Part shown: one piece after another, positions 16,951 to 26,138 of the stretch
Numbering within the stretch: the first letter of the stretch is position 1
How the letters are laid out: every line of letters starts with the position of its first letter
From: DASUPK01 sp963804595
Lineage (GTDB): Bacteria; Actinomycetota; Thermoleophilia; Solirubrobacterales; 70-9
Direction of reading: 5' to 3'
Length of the DNA stretch: 64,000 bases
Assembly: GCA_963804595.1 (NCBI GenBank)
Contig: CAWDQZ010000006.1
Location: 1-64,000, forward strand
Position numbers and translations under genes: made by a program
Notes under the pieces: model-generated
What the model was told of the DNA's origin: nothing
The model's input: the letters and a program-made list of their open reading frames with translations, nothing else
Databases searched by the model: none

Positions 16951-17207
16951 CGGCGTCACGGTAGTTGATCGGACGCGCCCACTGATCGGACGCGCCTCGA
17001 GTCAGTTCGACCTCCGGTACGTCCGAAGTCCGTTTCGTCCGCATTCGAACCGAGATCCTCCTCCTGGGTCCACCGGCAGCATGCAACTTGACGCCCCCAG
17101 CTTCATCAGCAGTTGTGCGCAGAGACGGGCGGAGAACTACGGATAGAGCCCTCAGGTACTGAACACCCGGGCACCACCCGCTGTCCATCGCGTGGTCTCC
17201 AGAGCGC

Positions 17208-17594
17208 TCAGCTCGACTTCTCGGCGCCGGCTCCTTGCAGGGCGGCCCCGAGAACGCCGTTGACGAAGCCGGGCGCCTCGGCCCCGCAGTACTCCTTGGC
17301 CAGCTCGACCGCCTCGTCGATCGCCACCTCGACCGGTACGTCCTCCACGTTCAGGGCCTCGTAGAGCGCGACGCGCATGATGCTCCGCTCGAGCGGGGCG
17401 ATTCGCTGCAGGGACCAGTTCTGGGAGTGCCGTGTGATCAGCTCGTCGAGGTCCGTCTGATTCTCCCCGACGGCCTCGGCCAGCTCGCGTGTGTACGGCT
17501 TGGCGTCACGGAGCGGCTCGCCGAGGGGTCTGCCGGTGACCTCGTGCTGGTAGAGGGCGAAGACGGCGTCCCGGCGCTGGTCCGACCTACGCAC
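17208..17594 (-). CDS. nusB: Transcription antitermination factor NusB
   Basis: A 128-residue RNA-binding helical protein that, with NusE (S10), recognises boxA in rRNA leaders. Diagnostic segments are RRDAVFALYQHEVTG at the N-terminus, RIAPLERSIMRVALYE in the middle and PVEVAIDEAVELAKEY with FVNGVLGAAL at the end. The length is normal. It overlaps the efp stop by 8 bp, consistent with co-transcription from efp. Confidence 0.95.
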   Translation of the reverse strand: MRRSDQRRDAVFALYQHEVTGRPLGEPLRDAKPYTRELAEAVGENQTDLDELITRHSQNWSLQRIAPLERSIMRVALYEALNVEDVPVEVAIDEAVELAKEYCGAEAPGFVNGVLGAALQGAGAEKSS

Positions 17595-18153
17595 GCGACA
17601 CGTACTCGCCGCTGCGCGTGTCGACCCGGACCCTCTCGCCCTCCTCGATGAAGAGGGGGACCTGGACGATCACGCCCGTCTCGAGGGTGGCCGGCTTCGT
17701 GCCGCCGCCCGAGGCGGTATCGCCCTTGAGGCCCGGATCGGTCTGGGTGACGGCGAGGTCGACGGCACTCGCAGGTTGCGCACCGGCGGGGCGCTCGTCG
17801 ACGAAGAGCAGGTCGATGTCGGAGTTCGGCGGCACCCACTTGAGGGCGTCGCCGACGACCGACTTCGGGATCTCGACCTGGTCGTAGCTCTGGTTGTCCA
17901 TGAAGACGGCGTCATCTCCCGAGTCGTAGAGGAACTGCATCTTGCGGGTCTCGGTGCGGACCGGTCGGAACTTCTCTCCGGCCTTGAAGGTCTTGTCGAT
18001 CACTGCCCCGTCATCGACCCGCTTCAGCTTCGAGCGCACGAAGGCGCCGCCCTTGCCCGGCTTCACGTGCTGGAACTCGACGATGCGGAAGACGGTCCCG
18101 TCGACGTCGATGTGGGTGCCGTTCTTGAACTGATTCGTGCTGATCACGGTCAC
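17587..18153 (-). CDS. efp: Translation elongation factor P
   Basis: A 188-residue ribosome-binding factor that relieves stalling at polyproline. It has three beta-barrel domains: an N-terminal KOW-like domain with the modifiable loop Lys34 in VKPGKGGAFVR, a middle OB domain, and a C-terminal OB domain with the family signature TDPGLKGDTASGGGTKPATL and QVPLFIEEGERVRVDTRSG. No EpmA/B modification genes are in view. First gene of an efp-nusB unit. Confidence 0.97.
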   Translation of the reverse strand: MTVISTNQFKNGTHIDVDGTVFRIVEFQHVKPGKGGAFVRSKLKRVDDGAVIDKTFKAGEKFRPVRTETRKMQFLYDSGDDAVFMDNQSYDQVEIPKSVVGDALKWVPPNSDIDLLFVDERPAGAQPASAVDLAVTQTDPGLKGDTASGGGTKPATLETGVIVQVPLFIEEGERVRVDTRSGEYVSRA

Positions 18154-18172
18154 GCAAGGCTAGCCGTAGGGG

Positions 18173-18727
18173 TCAGCGCACAGCTCCCTCGGAGGCCAGG
18201 CCGAGCGCGATGGTGTCCTCGACGACCGCCACGGCCGGGTCGGGCACCTGCTTGGCCAATTGGGCCCGCAGGTCGTGGCCGATCTTGGCCGCCGCGATGG
18301 CGCTCGCGGCTCCGATACCGGCCGCCCGAGGCCAAGGTGCTCCGCGGGTCTGCGCGTAGAGGGAGGCTGCGAGCGCCCCTAGCACCAGTCGGCCGACGAT
18401 CCCCGGCGGTTCGAGCCTACTCGGGGTGTTCGGCAGCTTGTCGGCGATCAGCTCGCCGACTGCCGCCGCCACCAACACCCGTCTTGTCCAAGGTTGCCGA
18501 AGTATCTGAGGCAGAGAGGGGTCCGAGCGCACCGCGATGGCCGCCACGCCGATCTGGCTCCGCAGGCCCGATGCGGCTCCAAGCAACACGCTGCCTCCGA
18601 CCGCATCCCGCCACGAGGTTCGCCGCCGCCTCCTCAGAGCCCGACGGGCCCGAGAGTCTCCCGCTCGCTTCCGGAACCGTTCAATGCAGATAAGTCGGAG
18701 CGTAGTGCCCGTCGTGACTCGGCCCAT
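18173..18727 (-). CDS. DUF4126-like membrane protein
   Basis: Up to 184 residues. The conserved part begins near LLGAASGLRSQIGVAAIAV and continues with LVAAAVGELIADKLPNTPS and RLEPPGIVGRLVLGALAA, the pattern of DUF4126-type small membrane proteins with about four helices. The first 45 residues are Arg-rich and not family-like, so the true start is probably an internal GTG or other codon; the coordinate given is the longest form. It lies just downstream of efp on the same strand. Its 5' end faces the LtrA gene. Function is unknown. Confidence 0.55.
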   Translation of the reverse strand: MGRVTTGTTLRLICIERFRKRAGDSRARRALRRRRRTSWRDAVGGSVLLGAASGLRSQIGVAAIAVRSDPSLPQILRQPWTRRVLVAAAVGELIADKLPNTPSRLEPPGIVGRLVLGALAASLYAQTRGAPWPRAAGIGAASAIAAAKIGHDLRAQLAKQVPDPAVAVVEDTIALGLASEGAVR

Positions 18728-18733
18728 GGCACG

Positions 18734-19931
18734 ATGCGGCCCGTGGAGACGGGAACCGAGACCCAGCGCCTGAGACTTGGCGCGTCCCTTCGGCAGGCGG
18801 ACCGGGTGCTGCCGCTGGAGCTCTTCTTCGATCTCGTCTTCGTCCTGGCGATCACGCAGTGCACGACGCTGATGTCACACCACACGACCTGGACCGGCCT
18901 CGGCCAGGGGATGCTCGTGCTCGCCCTGCTCTGGTGGTTGTGGACCGCATACGCCTGGCTGACGAGCGTCGTCGATCCCGAGGAGGGCGGCGTCCGGCTT
19001 GCGCTCTTCGCCGCGATGGCGGGCTTCCTGATCGCCGCGATCTGCGTGCCCGACGCGTTCGGCGGCCTGGCGACCGAATTCGCCGTCGCGTACGGGGCGG
19101 TGCGATTCGCGCAGATCTTCCTGCTCGCGATCGCCGGCCGCGACGACCCCAGCTTCCGGCGATCCGTGACCGGCCTCGGGATCGGGACGGGGATCGGGGT
19201 TTCCCTGCTGGTCGCGGGCTCGTTCCTGGATCCCGGCCTTCAGGCGGCGGTCTGGGGGATCGCGCTCATCCTCGACATGGGGGAGCCCTACCTCTTCGGC
19301 TCGGAAGGGTGGCACCTGGTCCCCGGCCACTTCGCCGAGCGCCACGGGCTGATTGTGATCATCGCCCTCGGCGAGTCGATCGTGGCAATCGGGCTCGGCG
19401 CCGGGTCCAATCTGACCTGGGGCATCGCCGCCGTGGCCGCGCTCGGGATCGGAGTCGTTGCGGCGCTCTGGTGGGCGTACTTCGACATCGTCGCTCTGGT
19501 CTCCGCCCGGCGGCTGATCCGGGCGCCCGTGGGGAAGGTCCGAGAACGAGCTGGCGCGGGATTCTTACTCCTACATCCACTTCCTGCTCGTCGCCGGGAT
19601 CATCCTGCTGGCCCTGGGCCTCAAGAAGGGGATCGGGCACCCGACCGATGCGCTCGAAGACATACCCGCTTTCGCCCTGGTCGGCGGCGTGGCGGTCTAC
19701 CTGCTCGGCCTGGTCGCCTTCCGGTACCGGCACGTGAGGACGATCAACCGGCAGCGCCTCGGCCTGGCGCTTCTGCTGCTCGCGCTTTACCCGGTCGCGC
19801 TCGAGCTCTCGGCGCTCGTGATGCTCGCCTTGATCAACGTCCTGCTCTGGATGATGATCGCCTACGAGACACGGCGCTATGGCGAGGACCGCACCGAGGT
19901 CCGCCACGGGGACGCTGCGCCAGGGACCTAA
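18734..19931 (+). CDS. Low temperature requirement protein A family membrane protein (frameshifted)
   Basis: A multi-helix membrane protein of the LtrA family (about 395 residues when joined). Typical features are the N-terminal VLPLELFFDLVFVLAITQ segment and the central ERHGLIVIIALGESIVAIG. The C-terminal part (ENELARDSYSYIHFLLVAG to the end at 19931) lies in another frame, so one base is extra or missing near 19540. Reading straight through without correction would fuse the N-terminal part to the next gene, which is an artefact. ATG 18734 gives the family-like N-terminus. The physiological role of LtrA proteins is poorly known. Confidence 0.8.
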
Positions 19932-19972
19932 AGCGGGTTGATCGAGCCGGTCATCGAATTAGAGTCCCGCCG

Positions 19973-21202
19973 ATGGCTCAGTTGCCATTAGGGACGGTGG
20001 CGGCGGGCGTCGACGAGACGTCCGCGCTGGTCATCGTCATCGCCGCGGCCGTCGCCGGCGTGTTCGTGCTCGCCATCTCGCCGCGGCTGGCGATCCCCGT
20101 GGTGGTCGTGGAGCTCGTGCTCGGGATCATCATCGGCCCGCAGGGATTCGAGCTCGCCAGCCTCGACCCCACCACGAAGCTGCTGGGGGACCTCGGCCTG
20201 GGGATGCTCTTCTTCTTCGCCGGCTACGAGATCGACTTCGACCGGATCAAGGGCCGGCCGCTCGAGTTGGGCGCCGTCGGTTGGGGGCTCTCACTGTTGC
20301 TCGCCTACGGGATCGGCGGAGTGCTCGCCGCGGCGGGGGTGATCCTCTCGTACCTCTACACGGGATCGGCGATGGCGACGACTGCGATCGGGACGCTGAT
20401 CCCGATCCTCAGCGATGCAGGTGAGATGCGCACCCGCTTCGGCACCTACCTGCTCGGCGCGGGCGGGATCGGGGAGTTCGGGCCGATTCTGCTGGTGACG
20501 CTGATCCTCTCCACCGGCCATCCGCTCCACGAGGCCGCGATCCTGGTGCTCTTCATCGCACTGGCGGTGATCACCGGGATACTCGCCGTGCGCTCGGCAT
20601 GGCGGGGATGGTCCTTGGTGGAGAGGACCTTCGAGACCTCCAGCCAGCTCGCCGTCCGGCTCGCGGTCGTGCTCATCTTCGCGCTCGTCGCCCTGGCGGC
20701 TCAGCTCGGCCTCGACCTGCTGCTTGGCGGGTTCGTGGCCGGCATGATCACCCGGGTCGCGCTGCGCGGCCGCGAGGTAAGCGTCTTCGACTCCAAGGTG
20801 TACGCGGTCGGGTACGGCCTGCTGATCCCGTTCTTCTTCATCACCAGCGGGATGGCGTTCGATCTCGATGCCCTGACCTCGAGTGCCACCGCCCTGCTCA
20901 AGGTGCCGATGTTCCTCGGCCTCTTCCTGGTGGTGCGCGGCCTCCCGGCCCTGCTGCTGTATCGAAGCGAGCTCGGATCGCGCGACAGGGTGGCGCTCGC
21001 CGTCTACTCGGCCACGGAGCTGCCCCTGGTCTTGGCGATCACCACGCTGGCGATCGAGGCCGGCCACATGACCTCGTCCACGGCCGCCGGCCTGGTTGGC
21101 GCCGCGATCCTCTCGACGCTGATCTTTCCCCTGCTCGCGGGCCGCATCAGGCGCGGCGGCGAGCCGGTTGCGGGGCCGATCGAGGCCCCTGCGACTGCCT
21201 AG
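19973..21202 (+). CDS. CPA2-family cation:proton antiporter
   Basis: A 409-residue membrane transporter with 12 to 13 hydrophobic segments. Signature stretches are VELVLGIIIGPQGFELA in helix 2-3, the discontinuous-helix region LLGAGGIGEFGPILLV where an antiporter usually has its key acidic residue, and LLGGFVAGMITR later. It probably exchanges Na+ or K+ for H+. No RCK/TrkA nucleotide-binding domain is attached. ATG 19973 starts the first helix. It follows the LtrA gene by 41 bp on the same strand. The two sit between pepP and efp, genes normally adjacent in this operon. Confidence 0.88.
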   Translation: MAQLPLGTVAAGVDETSALVIVIAAAVAGVFVLAISPRLAIPVVVVELVLGIIIGPQGFELASLDPTTKLLGDLGLGMLFFFAGYEIDFDRIKGRPLELGAVGWGLSLLLAYGIGGVLAAAGVILSYLYTGSAMATTAIGTLIPILSDAGEMRTRFGTYLLGAGGIGEFGPILLVTLILSTGHPLHEAAILVLFIALAVITGILAVRSAWRGWSLVERTFETSSQLAVRLAVVLIFALVALAAQLGLDLLLGGFVAGMITRVALRGREVSVFDSKVYAVGYGLLIPFFFITSGMAFDLDALTSSATALLKVPMFLGLFLVVRGLPALLLYRSELGSRDRVALAVYSATELPLVLAITTLAIEAGHMTSSTAAGLVGAAILSTLIFPLLAGRIRRGGEPVAGPIEAPATA

Positions 21203-21371
21203 GTTCCATCGCTGTGGGTTTCGAGCTCAGGCCTCACTTGACCGTCAGGGTTCCCTGCATGCCGGCCTGGAGACCGGACTCGTACAGCCTCGTCAGCCGG
21301 CGCCGGATGGATACGGCCTCGCCACTGCGACGCTGGCGGCGTAGCGCCTGCCCGCTCGAGACGGCGGACGC

Positions 21372-22430
21372 TCACCCGACGATCGTGAGCTCCTTCGAGG
21401 TGCCGCTCAGGTTGCGGTACCCGTCACCGGTCAGCACCACGAGGTCCTCGATCCGTACGCCGAAGCGCCCGGGAAGATAGATCCCGGGCTCGACGGTGAC
21501 GGCGTTGCCCTCGCGCAACTCGTCCTCGGACGTGGTCGCCAGCCGCGGGCTCTCGTGGACCTCGAGCCCGACGCCGTGGCCGAGTCCGTGCCCGAAATGA
21601 TCGCCGTGACCGGCTTCCGAGATCATCTCCCGCGCCACGGCGTCGACCTCCTTGCCGGAGGCGCCGACGCGGATCGCGGCGAGCGAGGCGAGCTGCGCCG
21701 CGAGCACCAGGTCGTAGACCTCGCGGGCCTCCTCCCCGGGCTCGCCGGTGGCGAACGTCCGCGTGCCGTCTGAGCAGTAGCCGTCGAGCTCCGCGCCCAT
21801 GTCGAAGACCACCAGTTCGCCCGCGCCGATTTCCCGCTCGCCGGGCTCCGCGTGCGGGAGCGCGCCGTTCTCACCCGCGGCCACGATCGGCGGGAACGAG
21901 GGCTCTGCACCGAGCTCGCGGATCCTCGCCTCGGTCGCGCGCGCCACATCCCGCTCCGTGCGGCCCGCGAGCCCGGCCTCGACCGCCCAACGGAAGACAT
22001 CGTCGGCCAGCTCGGACGCCGCGGCCATCCGCTCGATCTCCTCGGGTTCCTTGACGGCGCGTAGCCGCTCGACCAGGTCGCCGGCCGGGATCAGGTCCGC
22101 GCCCTCCGGGGCGGCTGCCTCGATCCGGGCGAGTTGCCGCACGCTCAATTTCGCGTCCTCGAAGCCCACCCGCCCCTGCATGCGGCCGCTGATCTGGGGC
22201 ACGAGCTCCCGTTCCGCGTCCGGGCGCTCCCACTCCTCCCCCACTTCGCGTTCGGCTCGCTCCGTGTAGCGGAAGTCGGTGAAGAAGATCCTCTCGTCCC
22301 TGCCGACGAGGCAGGCGCCGTTGGTGCCTGTGAACCCGCTCAGGTAGCGGACGTTGGTGAGGTCGGAGACGAAGAGCTGGTCGAGCTCCCGCTCGGCGAT
22401 GAGTTCGGCGAGACGGTCCGCCCTGCTCAT
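21372..22430 (-). CDS. Xaa-Pro peptidase (M24 family)
   Basis: A 352-residue metallopeptidase that removes N-terminal residues before proline or cleaves Xaa-Pro dipeptides. The creatinase-like N-terminal domain (1 to about 125) contains LSGFTGTNG. The pita-bread catalytic domain has all five metal ligands: two Asp in VFDMGAELDGYCSDGTRTF, His in GHGLGHGVGLEVHE, and Glu in TVEPGIYLP and GVRIEDLV. The start codon overlaps the aroQ stop by 4 bp, so it is the last gene of the aroC-aroKB-aroQ operon. In related genomes efp normally follows. Confidence 0.92.
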   Translation of the reverse strand: MSRADRLAELIAERELDQLFVSDLTNVRYLSGFTGTNGACLVGRDERIFFTDFRYTERAEREVGEEWERPDAERELVPQISGRMQGRVGFEDAKLSVRQLARIEAAAPEGADLIPAGDLVERLRAVKEPEEIERMAAASELADDVFRWAVEAGLAGRTERDVARATEARIRELGAEPSFPPIVAAGENGALPHAEPGEREIGAGELVVFDMGAELDGYCSDGTRTFATGEPGEEAREVYDLVLAAQLASLAAIRVGASGKEVDAVAREMISEAGHGDHFGHGLGHGVGLEVHESPRLATTSEDELREGNAVTVEPGIYLPGRFGVRIEDLVVLTGDGYRNLSGTSKELTIVG

Positions 22431-22885
22431 TCGCCCAGTCTCTCAGCGATCAGCTCGAGCGCGTCGCGGTAACCGTCCGGCCCCTTTCCGTAGATCTGTC
22501 CGACGAGCAGGTCAAGGCCCTCGAAGACCGAATGACGACGCCACTCCTCGCGCTTCGAGATGTCGGAGATGTGCACCTCGACGGTCGGGATCCCGGTGAG
22601 ATCGAGCGCATCGCGGATCGCCCAGGAGTAGTGGGTCCAAGCGCCCGCGTTGACGATCGCCGCATCCGCGATCTCCGGCAGGCGGTGAAGGTGCTCGACG
22701 AACTCGCCCTCGGAGTTCGCCTGGAAGAAGGACGCCTCGAGCTCGAGCTCGCGGGCGAAGCCCTCGATCCTCGCCTCCAGTTCGGGCAGCGTGAAGTCGC
22801 CGTAGATGTCCCGGTCGCGGCGGCCGAGCATGTCGAGGTTGACGCCGTGCAGAACCTCGACGCGGTTGCGTGCCTCGGGCGTCAA
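22427..22885 (-). CDS. aroQ: 3-dehydroquinate dehydratase, type II
   Basis: Dehydrates 3-dehydroquinate to 3-dehydroshikimate, third step of the shikimate pathway. At 152 residues it is a standard small dodecamer-forming enzyme. The usual opening LNGPNLNLLG is replaced by LHGVNLDMLGRRDRDIYG, which still keeps the Arg and Tyr used in catalysis. The other active-site segments are QANSEGEFVEHLH, NAGAWTHYSWAIRDAL and VEVHISDISKREEWR. It overlaps the fused aroKB gene by 4 bp and the peptidase by 4 bp. Confidence 0.93.
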   Translation of the reverse strand: MTPEARNRVEVLHGVNLDMLGRRDRDIYGDFTLPELEARIEGFARELELEASFFQANSEGEFVEHLHRLPEIADAAIVNAGAWTHYSWAIRDALDLTGIPTVEVHISDISKREEWRRHSVFEGLDLLVGQIYGKGPDGYRDALELIAERLGE

Positions 22886-24462
22886 CGCAACTCCTCCACC
22901 GCGGCACGCACCCTATTCGGCTCCACCGACTCGCCCCAGCGCGGCTCCCCGGGGCGCTCGATCAGCACGAAGCCGATGCCCTCCGAGGTCCGCTTCTTGT
23001 CTCGACCGGTGGCATCGATGACCTGATCGACCGAGATCCGCGCGTCCAGTGAGACCGGCAGGCCGTGGGAGGCGAGCAGCCCTTCGACCTCGCTGCGGAG
23101 GTCATCGGCACCCGAGAGGCGCAGGGCCGCGAGGAGGCCGAGACCGACTGCCTCCCCATGGCGATAGCGCCGGTAGCCGGTGGCCGCCTCGATCGCGTGC
23201 CCCACCGTGTGGCCGAGATTCAGCACGGCCCGCCGGCCCGTGTCCCGCTCGTCCTCGGCGACGACGGCGATCTTGGTGCGCGCGCACGCGAAGATCACGT
23301 CTCCCAGGGTGTCAGGATCGAGCCTGTCGATCTGGCGGACGCGCTCCCAGAGGTCGCCGCCCGCGATCAGCCCGGTCTTCAGCACCTCGACGAAACCGGC
23401 GGCCAGCTCTTCACCCGGAAGGGTGCGAAGGACCGTCGGGTCAGCTAGCACGGCGATCGGCTGGTGGTAGGCGCCGACGTAGTTCTTGGCTTCCGGCAGG
23501 TCGACCCCGGTCTTGCCGCCATACGCCGAGTCGACCTGGGCCACCAGCGTGGTCGGCGACTGGACGAGCGGGATGCCACGCTGGTAGGTGGCTGCCGAGA
23601 ACCCGGCGAGGTCCCCGACCACCCCGCCGCCGAAGGCGAGCACGCAGTCGTCGCGACGGGCGCCGGCCTCGGCCAGATCGCGAAGGACGCGCTCCGCTTC
23701 CGAGATCGTCTTGGACGATTCTGTGCCCTCCACCTCGATCGTCGCCTCACACCGAGGCAGGAGCCGGGCGTGCCGCTCGAGGGCGGCCGAGTCGGCGACG
23801 CAGAACGTGCGCGCCGGCAGAGCGTCTGGAAGAGCCTCGCGGGCGTCGTCGAGGAGCCCGACCGCCCCCTCGCCGACCATCGCCGGGTAGGAGCCGCCCT
23901 CCGACTGCGCCCATGCCATCCGGACCGCGGGCTCGCCCTGCATCGCAGCGAGCCACGGAGCGGCTGCTTCGGCCGCGTCGTTGGCCTCCGACGGGAGGAT
24001 CGCTCGGGCGAGCTTCTCGTAGGTCGGGCGCCGGCCCACGAACAGCCGGGAGAACTCCTCGCGGTCCTTGGCGAGCGGCCGGCCGGAACCCGAGGCGCGC
24101 TCCCACGCGATCTCCTCGTCGACGTCGCACCACACTGGGAGGTGCTGGGCGAGGGCCCGTTGGACCGCGACCCTCTCCACCGCGCCCCCTCCCAGCGAGA
24201 CGACAGAGGCCGGGCCGCCGACCTGAGCGGCAAGAGCGTCGAGTGCGGAGACGACCAGGCGCTCCTCACGGCGGCGGAACTCCTGCTCACCCTCCCGCTC
24301 GAAGAACTGCTCGATCGGCTCGCCGAGCTCGCCCTCGAGCAGATCGTCCGTATCGATCACCCCGAGGTCGAGCCGCTCCGCGACGGCCTGCGCCGCCCGG
24401 GTCTTGCCCGCCCCCATGAAGCCGATGAAGACGAGCGAATGATGGGCGGCTAGCGCCGCCAT
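22882..24462 (-). CDS. aroKB: Fused shikimate kinase / 3-dehydroquinate synthase
   Basis: One 526-residue polypeptide carrying two shikimate pathway enzymes. Residues 1 to about 165 are shikimate kinase: P-loop GFMGAGKTRAAQAVAERL, IDTDDLLE for shikimate binding, LGGGAV and the lid ASGSGRPLAKD. Residues about 175-526 are dehydroquinate synthase: NAD site GGGVVGDLAGFSAATYQRG, SPTTLVAQVDSAYGGKTG, metal-site Glu in GFVEVLKTG and histidines in LNLGHTVGHAIE and RHGEAVGLG. The kinase-first order brings together steps 2 and 5. The gene lies between aroC (13-bp overlap) and aroQ (4-bp overlap). Confidence 0.96.
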   Translation of the reverse strand: MAALAAHHSLVFIGFMGAGKTRAAQAVAERLDLGVIDTDDLLEGELGEPIEQFFEREGEQEFRRREERLVVSALDALAAQVGGPASVVSLGGGAVERVAVQRALAQHLPVWCDVDEEIAWERASGSGRPLAKDREEFSRLFVGRRPTYEKLARAILPSEANDAAEAAAPWLAAMQGEPAVRMAWAQSEGGSYPAMVGEGAVGLLDDAREALPDALPARTFCVADSAALERHARLLPRCEATIEVEGTESSKTISEAERVLRDLAEAGARRDDCVLAFGGGVVGDLAGFSAATYQRGIPLVQSPTTLVAQVDSAYGGKTGVDLPEAKNYVGAYHQPIAVLADPTVLRTLPGEELAAGFVEVLKTGLIAGGDLWERVRQIDRLDPDTLGDVIFACARTKIAVVAEDERDTGRRAVLNLGHTVGHAIEAATGYRRYRHGEAVGLGLLAALRLSGADDLRSEVEGLLASHGLPVSLDARISVDQVIDATGRDKKRTSEGIGFVLIERPGEPRWGESVEPNRVRAAVEELR

Positions 24463-25613
24463 CCGATGCGCTCCTTGTAGGCCGAGAGCGCCGCCAGCAC
24501 GTCGTCGATGTGGTCTCCGCCGAACTTCTCCCGGTAGGCCGCGGCGACGACCAGCGCGACCATCGCCTCGGCCACCACTGCGGCTGCGGGCACCACCGTC
24601 GAGTCGGTCCGCTCGCGCATCGCCTGCGCCGGCTCCTTGGTCTCGGTGTCTACCGAGCGCAGCGGCTGGGTCATCGTGGAGATCGGCTTGATCGCAGCCT
24701 GGACGATCAGCGGCTCACCGTTCGTCATGCCGCCTTCGAGGCCGCCGGCGCGATTCGTCTCGCGGTACCAGCCACGGTCCTCGGACCAGAAGATCTCGTC
24801 GTGCGCCTCGGAGCCCGGCCTGCCGGCGACCTCCCAGGCCTCCCCGAGCGAGACGCCCTTCACCGACTGGATCGAGCAGATCGCCTGCGCCAGCCGTCCG
24901 TCGAGCTTCTCGCTCCAGGAGACGTGCGATCCGATTCCGGGAACGAGGCCGAAGGACCGGATCTCGAACTTGCCGCCGAGCGACTCGTTCTGCTTCCGGA
25001 GACGGTCGATCTCTTCGACCATCGCCTGGGAGGTGTCGGGGTCCAGGCAGCGGACCGGTGAATCGTCGACATCCGCGAAGTCCTCGGGCGTCAGGTCATC
25101 GCGGTCTTGCACGCTCACCGAGGCGATCTGGATGACGTGGCTGTAGATCTCGACCCCGACGGCGGCGAGGAAGCCTTTGGCGATCGAACCGGAGGCAACG
25201 CGAGCGGCGGTCTCCCGGGCGCTCGCCCGTTCCAGGACATTCCGGACGTCGGTGAAGCCGAACTTCTGCAGCCCTGCGAGATCGGCGTGACCGGGGCGCG
25301 GCAGGTGACTCTCCTCGACCTCTGCCTGCACCGGCCAGGGGTTCATCCGCTCGTCCCAGTTCGGATAGTCGCGATTGGCGACCAGCACAGCGATCGGGCT
25401 GCCGAGCGTACGCCCGTGGCGCACGCCCGAGCGGATTTCGACCGTGTCGCTCTCGATCTTCATCCGCCCGCCGCGTCCGTGGCCCAGCTGGCGGCGCGCC
25501 ATGTCGCGATCGAGCTCCGCCCGGTCGAGCTCGAGGCCGGCCGGCATGCCTTCGACGATCGCCACCAGCCCGGGGCCGTGCGATTCGCCCGCTGTCGTGA
25601 ACCTCAGAGTCAC
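24450..25613 (-). CDS. aroC: Chorismate synthase
   Basis: Converts EPSP to chorismate with reduced FMN; last shikimate step. 387 residues, normal length. Family signatures are GESHGPGLVAIVEGMP, the Arg/His-rich RQLGHGRGGRMKIE, SHLPRPGHADLAG, NVLERASARETAARVA and the C-terminal GGMTNGEPLIV with RTDSTVVPAAAVVAE. It starts at GTG 25613, an uncommon start with only a weak ribosome site. First gene of the aroC-aroKB-aroQ-peptidase operon, in which every junction overlaps. Confidence 0.97.
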   Translation of the reverse strand: MTLRFTTAGESHGPGLVAIVEGMPAGLELDRAELDRDMARRQLGHGRGGRMKIESDTVEIRSGVRHGRTLGSPIAVLVANRDYPNWDERMNPWPVQAEVEESHLPRPGHADLAGLQKFGFTDVRNVLERASARETAARVASGSIAKGFLAAVGVEIYSHVIQIASVSVQDRDDLTPEDFADVDDSPVRCLDPDTSQAMVEEIDRLRKQNESLGGKFEIRSFGLVPGIGSHVSWSEKLDGRLAQAICSIQSVKGVSLGEAWEVAGRPGSEAHDEIFWSEDRGWYRETNRAGGLEGGMTNGEPLIVQAAIKPISTMTQPLRSVDTETKEPAQAMRERTDSTVVPAAAVVAEAMVALVVAAAYREKFGGDHIDDVLAALSAYKERIGWRR

Positions 25614-25666
25614 GCGGGGAGCGTAGATGTAGGCCGGTTTCCGCCACGGTCTCGAGGTTGCGCGCG

Positions 25667-26101
25667 CTAAGGCCGAACGGCGAGCGAGGCCAGCGCGCCG
25701 AGCGCGAGGCAGGGTGCGAACGCGATCGTGCGGGCGCGAGCGGACCAGCCGTGGCGGGCGATCAGCGCCAGGCCGAGCAGAGATCCGGTCGCGAATGCGA
25801 CCACCATCGCCTCGAGAACAGCGAAGCCGAGGTACACCCCGAGCACGGCCGCCAACTTGACGTCGCCGAAGCCCATGCCGTTCGGGCGGATCAGTGCGGC
25901 CGCCAACAGGAAACCCCCCGCCCCGGCTCCGGCCGCGAGGCGCTCGGGCAGCTGCTCGGGCGCGCTGACCGTCACTACGCCGACCGCCAGGAGGAGGCCG
26001 ACGGCCAGGGGGACGTCGGGAACCAGCCGCGTGCGCAGGTCGCTGACCGTGACCACGCCCAGCAGCAGGAATAGCGAGGCGTCGAGCAGCACGGCGGTCA
26101 T
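25667..26101 (-). CDS. A24 family prepilin peptidase (short form)
   Basis: A 144-residue integral membrane aspartic peptidase. The two catalytic aspartates are in VVTVSDLRTRLVPD and in MGFGDVKLAAVLG (the GxGD motif). About five hydrophobic segments are visible. The N-terminal methyltransferase/zinc domain of full-length PilD is absent, so this is the short CpaA/TadV-like form. ATG 26101 is preferred: upstream in-frame sequence is non-family-like and overlaps the divergent gene. Its presence implies type IV or Tad pilin processing, though no pilin gene is in the window. It lies just upstream of aroC. Confidence 0.82.
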   Translation of the reverse strand: MTAVLLDASLFLLLGVVTVSDLRTRLVPDVPLAVGLLLAVGVVTVSAPEQLPERLAAGAGAGGFLLAAALIRPNGMGFGDVKLAAVLGVYLGFAVLEAMVVAFATGSLLGLALIARHGWSARARTIAFAPCLALGALASLAVRP

Positions 26102-26138
26102 ATCGTTGAGAGCGCCGTGGCGTCCAAGCTCTCCCCAG

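Noticed and set aside
18494..21202. Apparent 902-residue LtrA-antiporter fusion
   Set aside because: LtrA continues in another frame to 19931 and the antiporter has its own start at 19973; the fusion is produced by a one-base slip.
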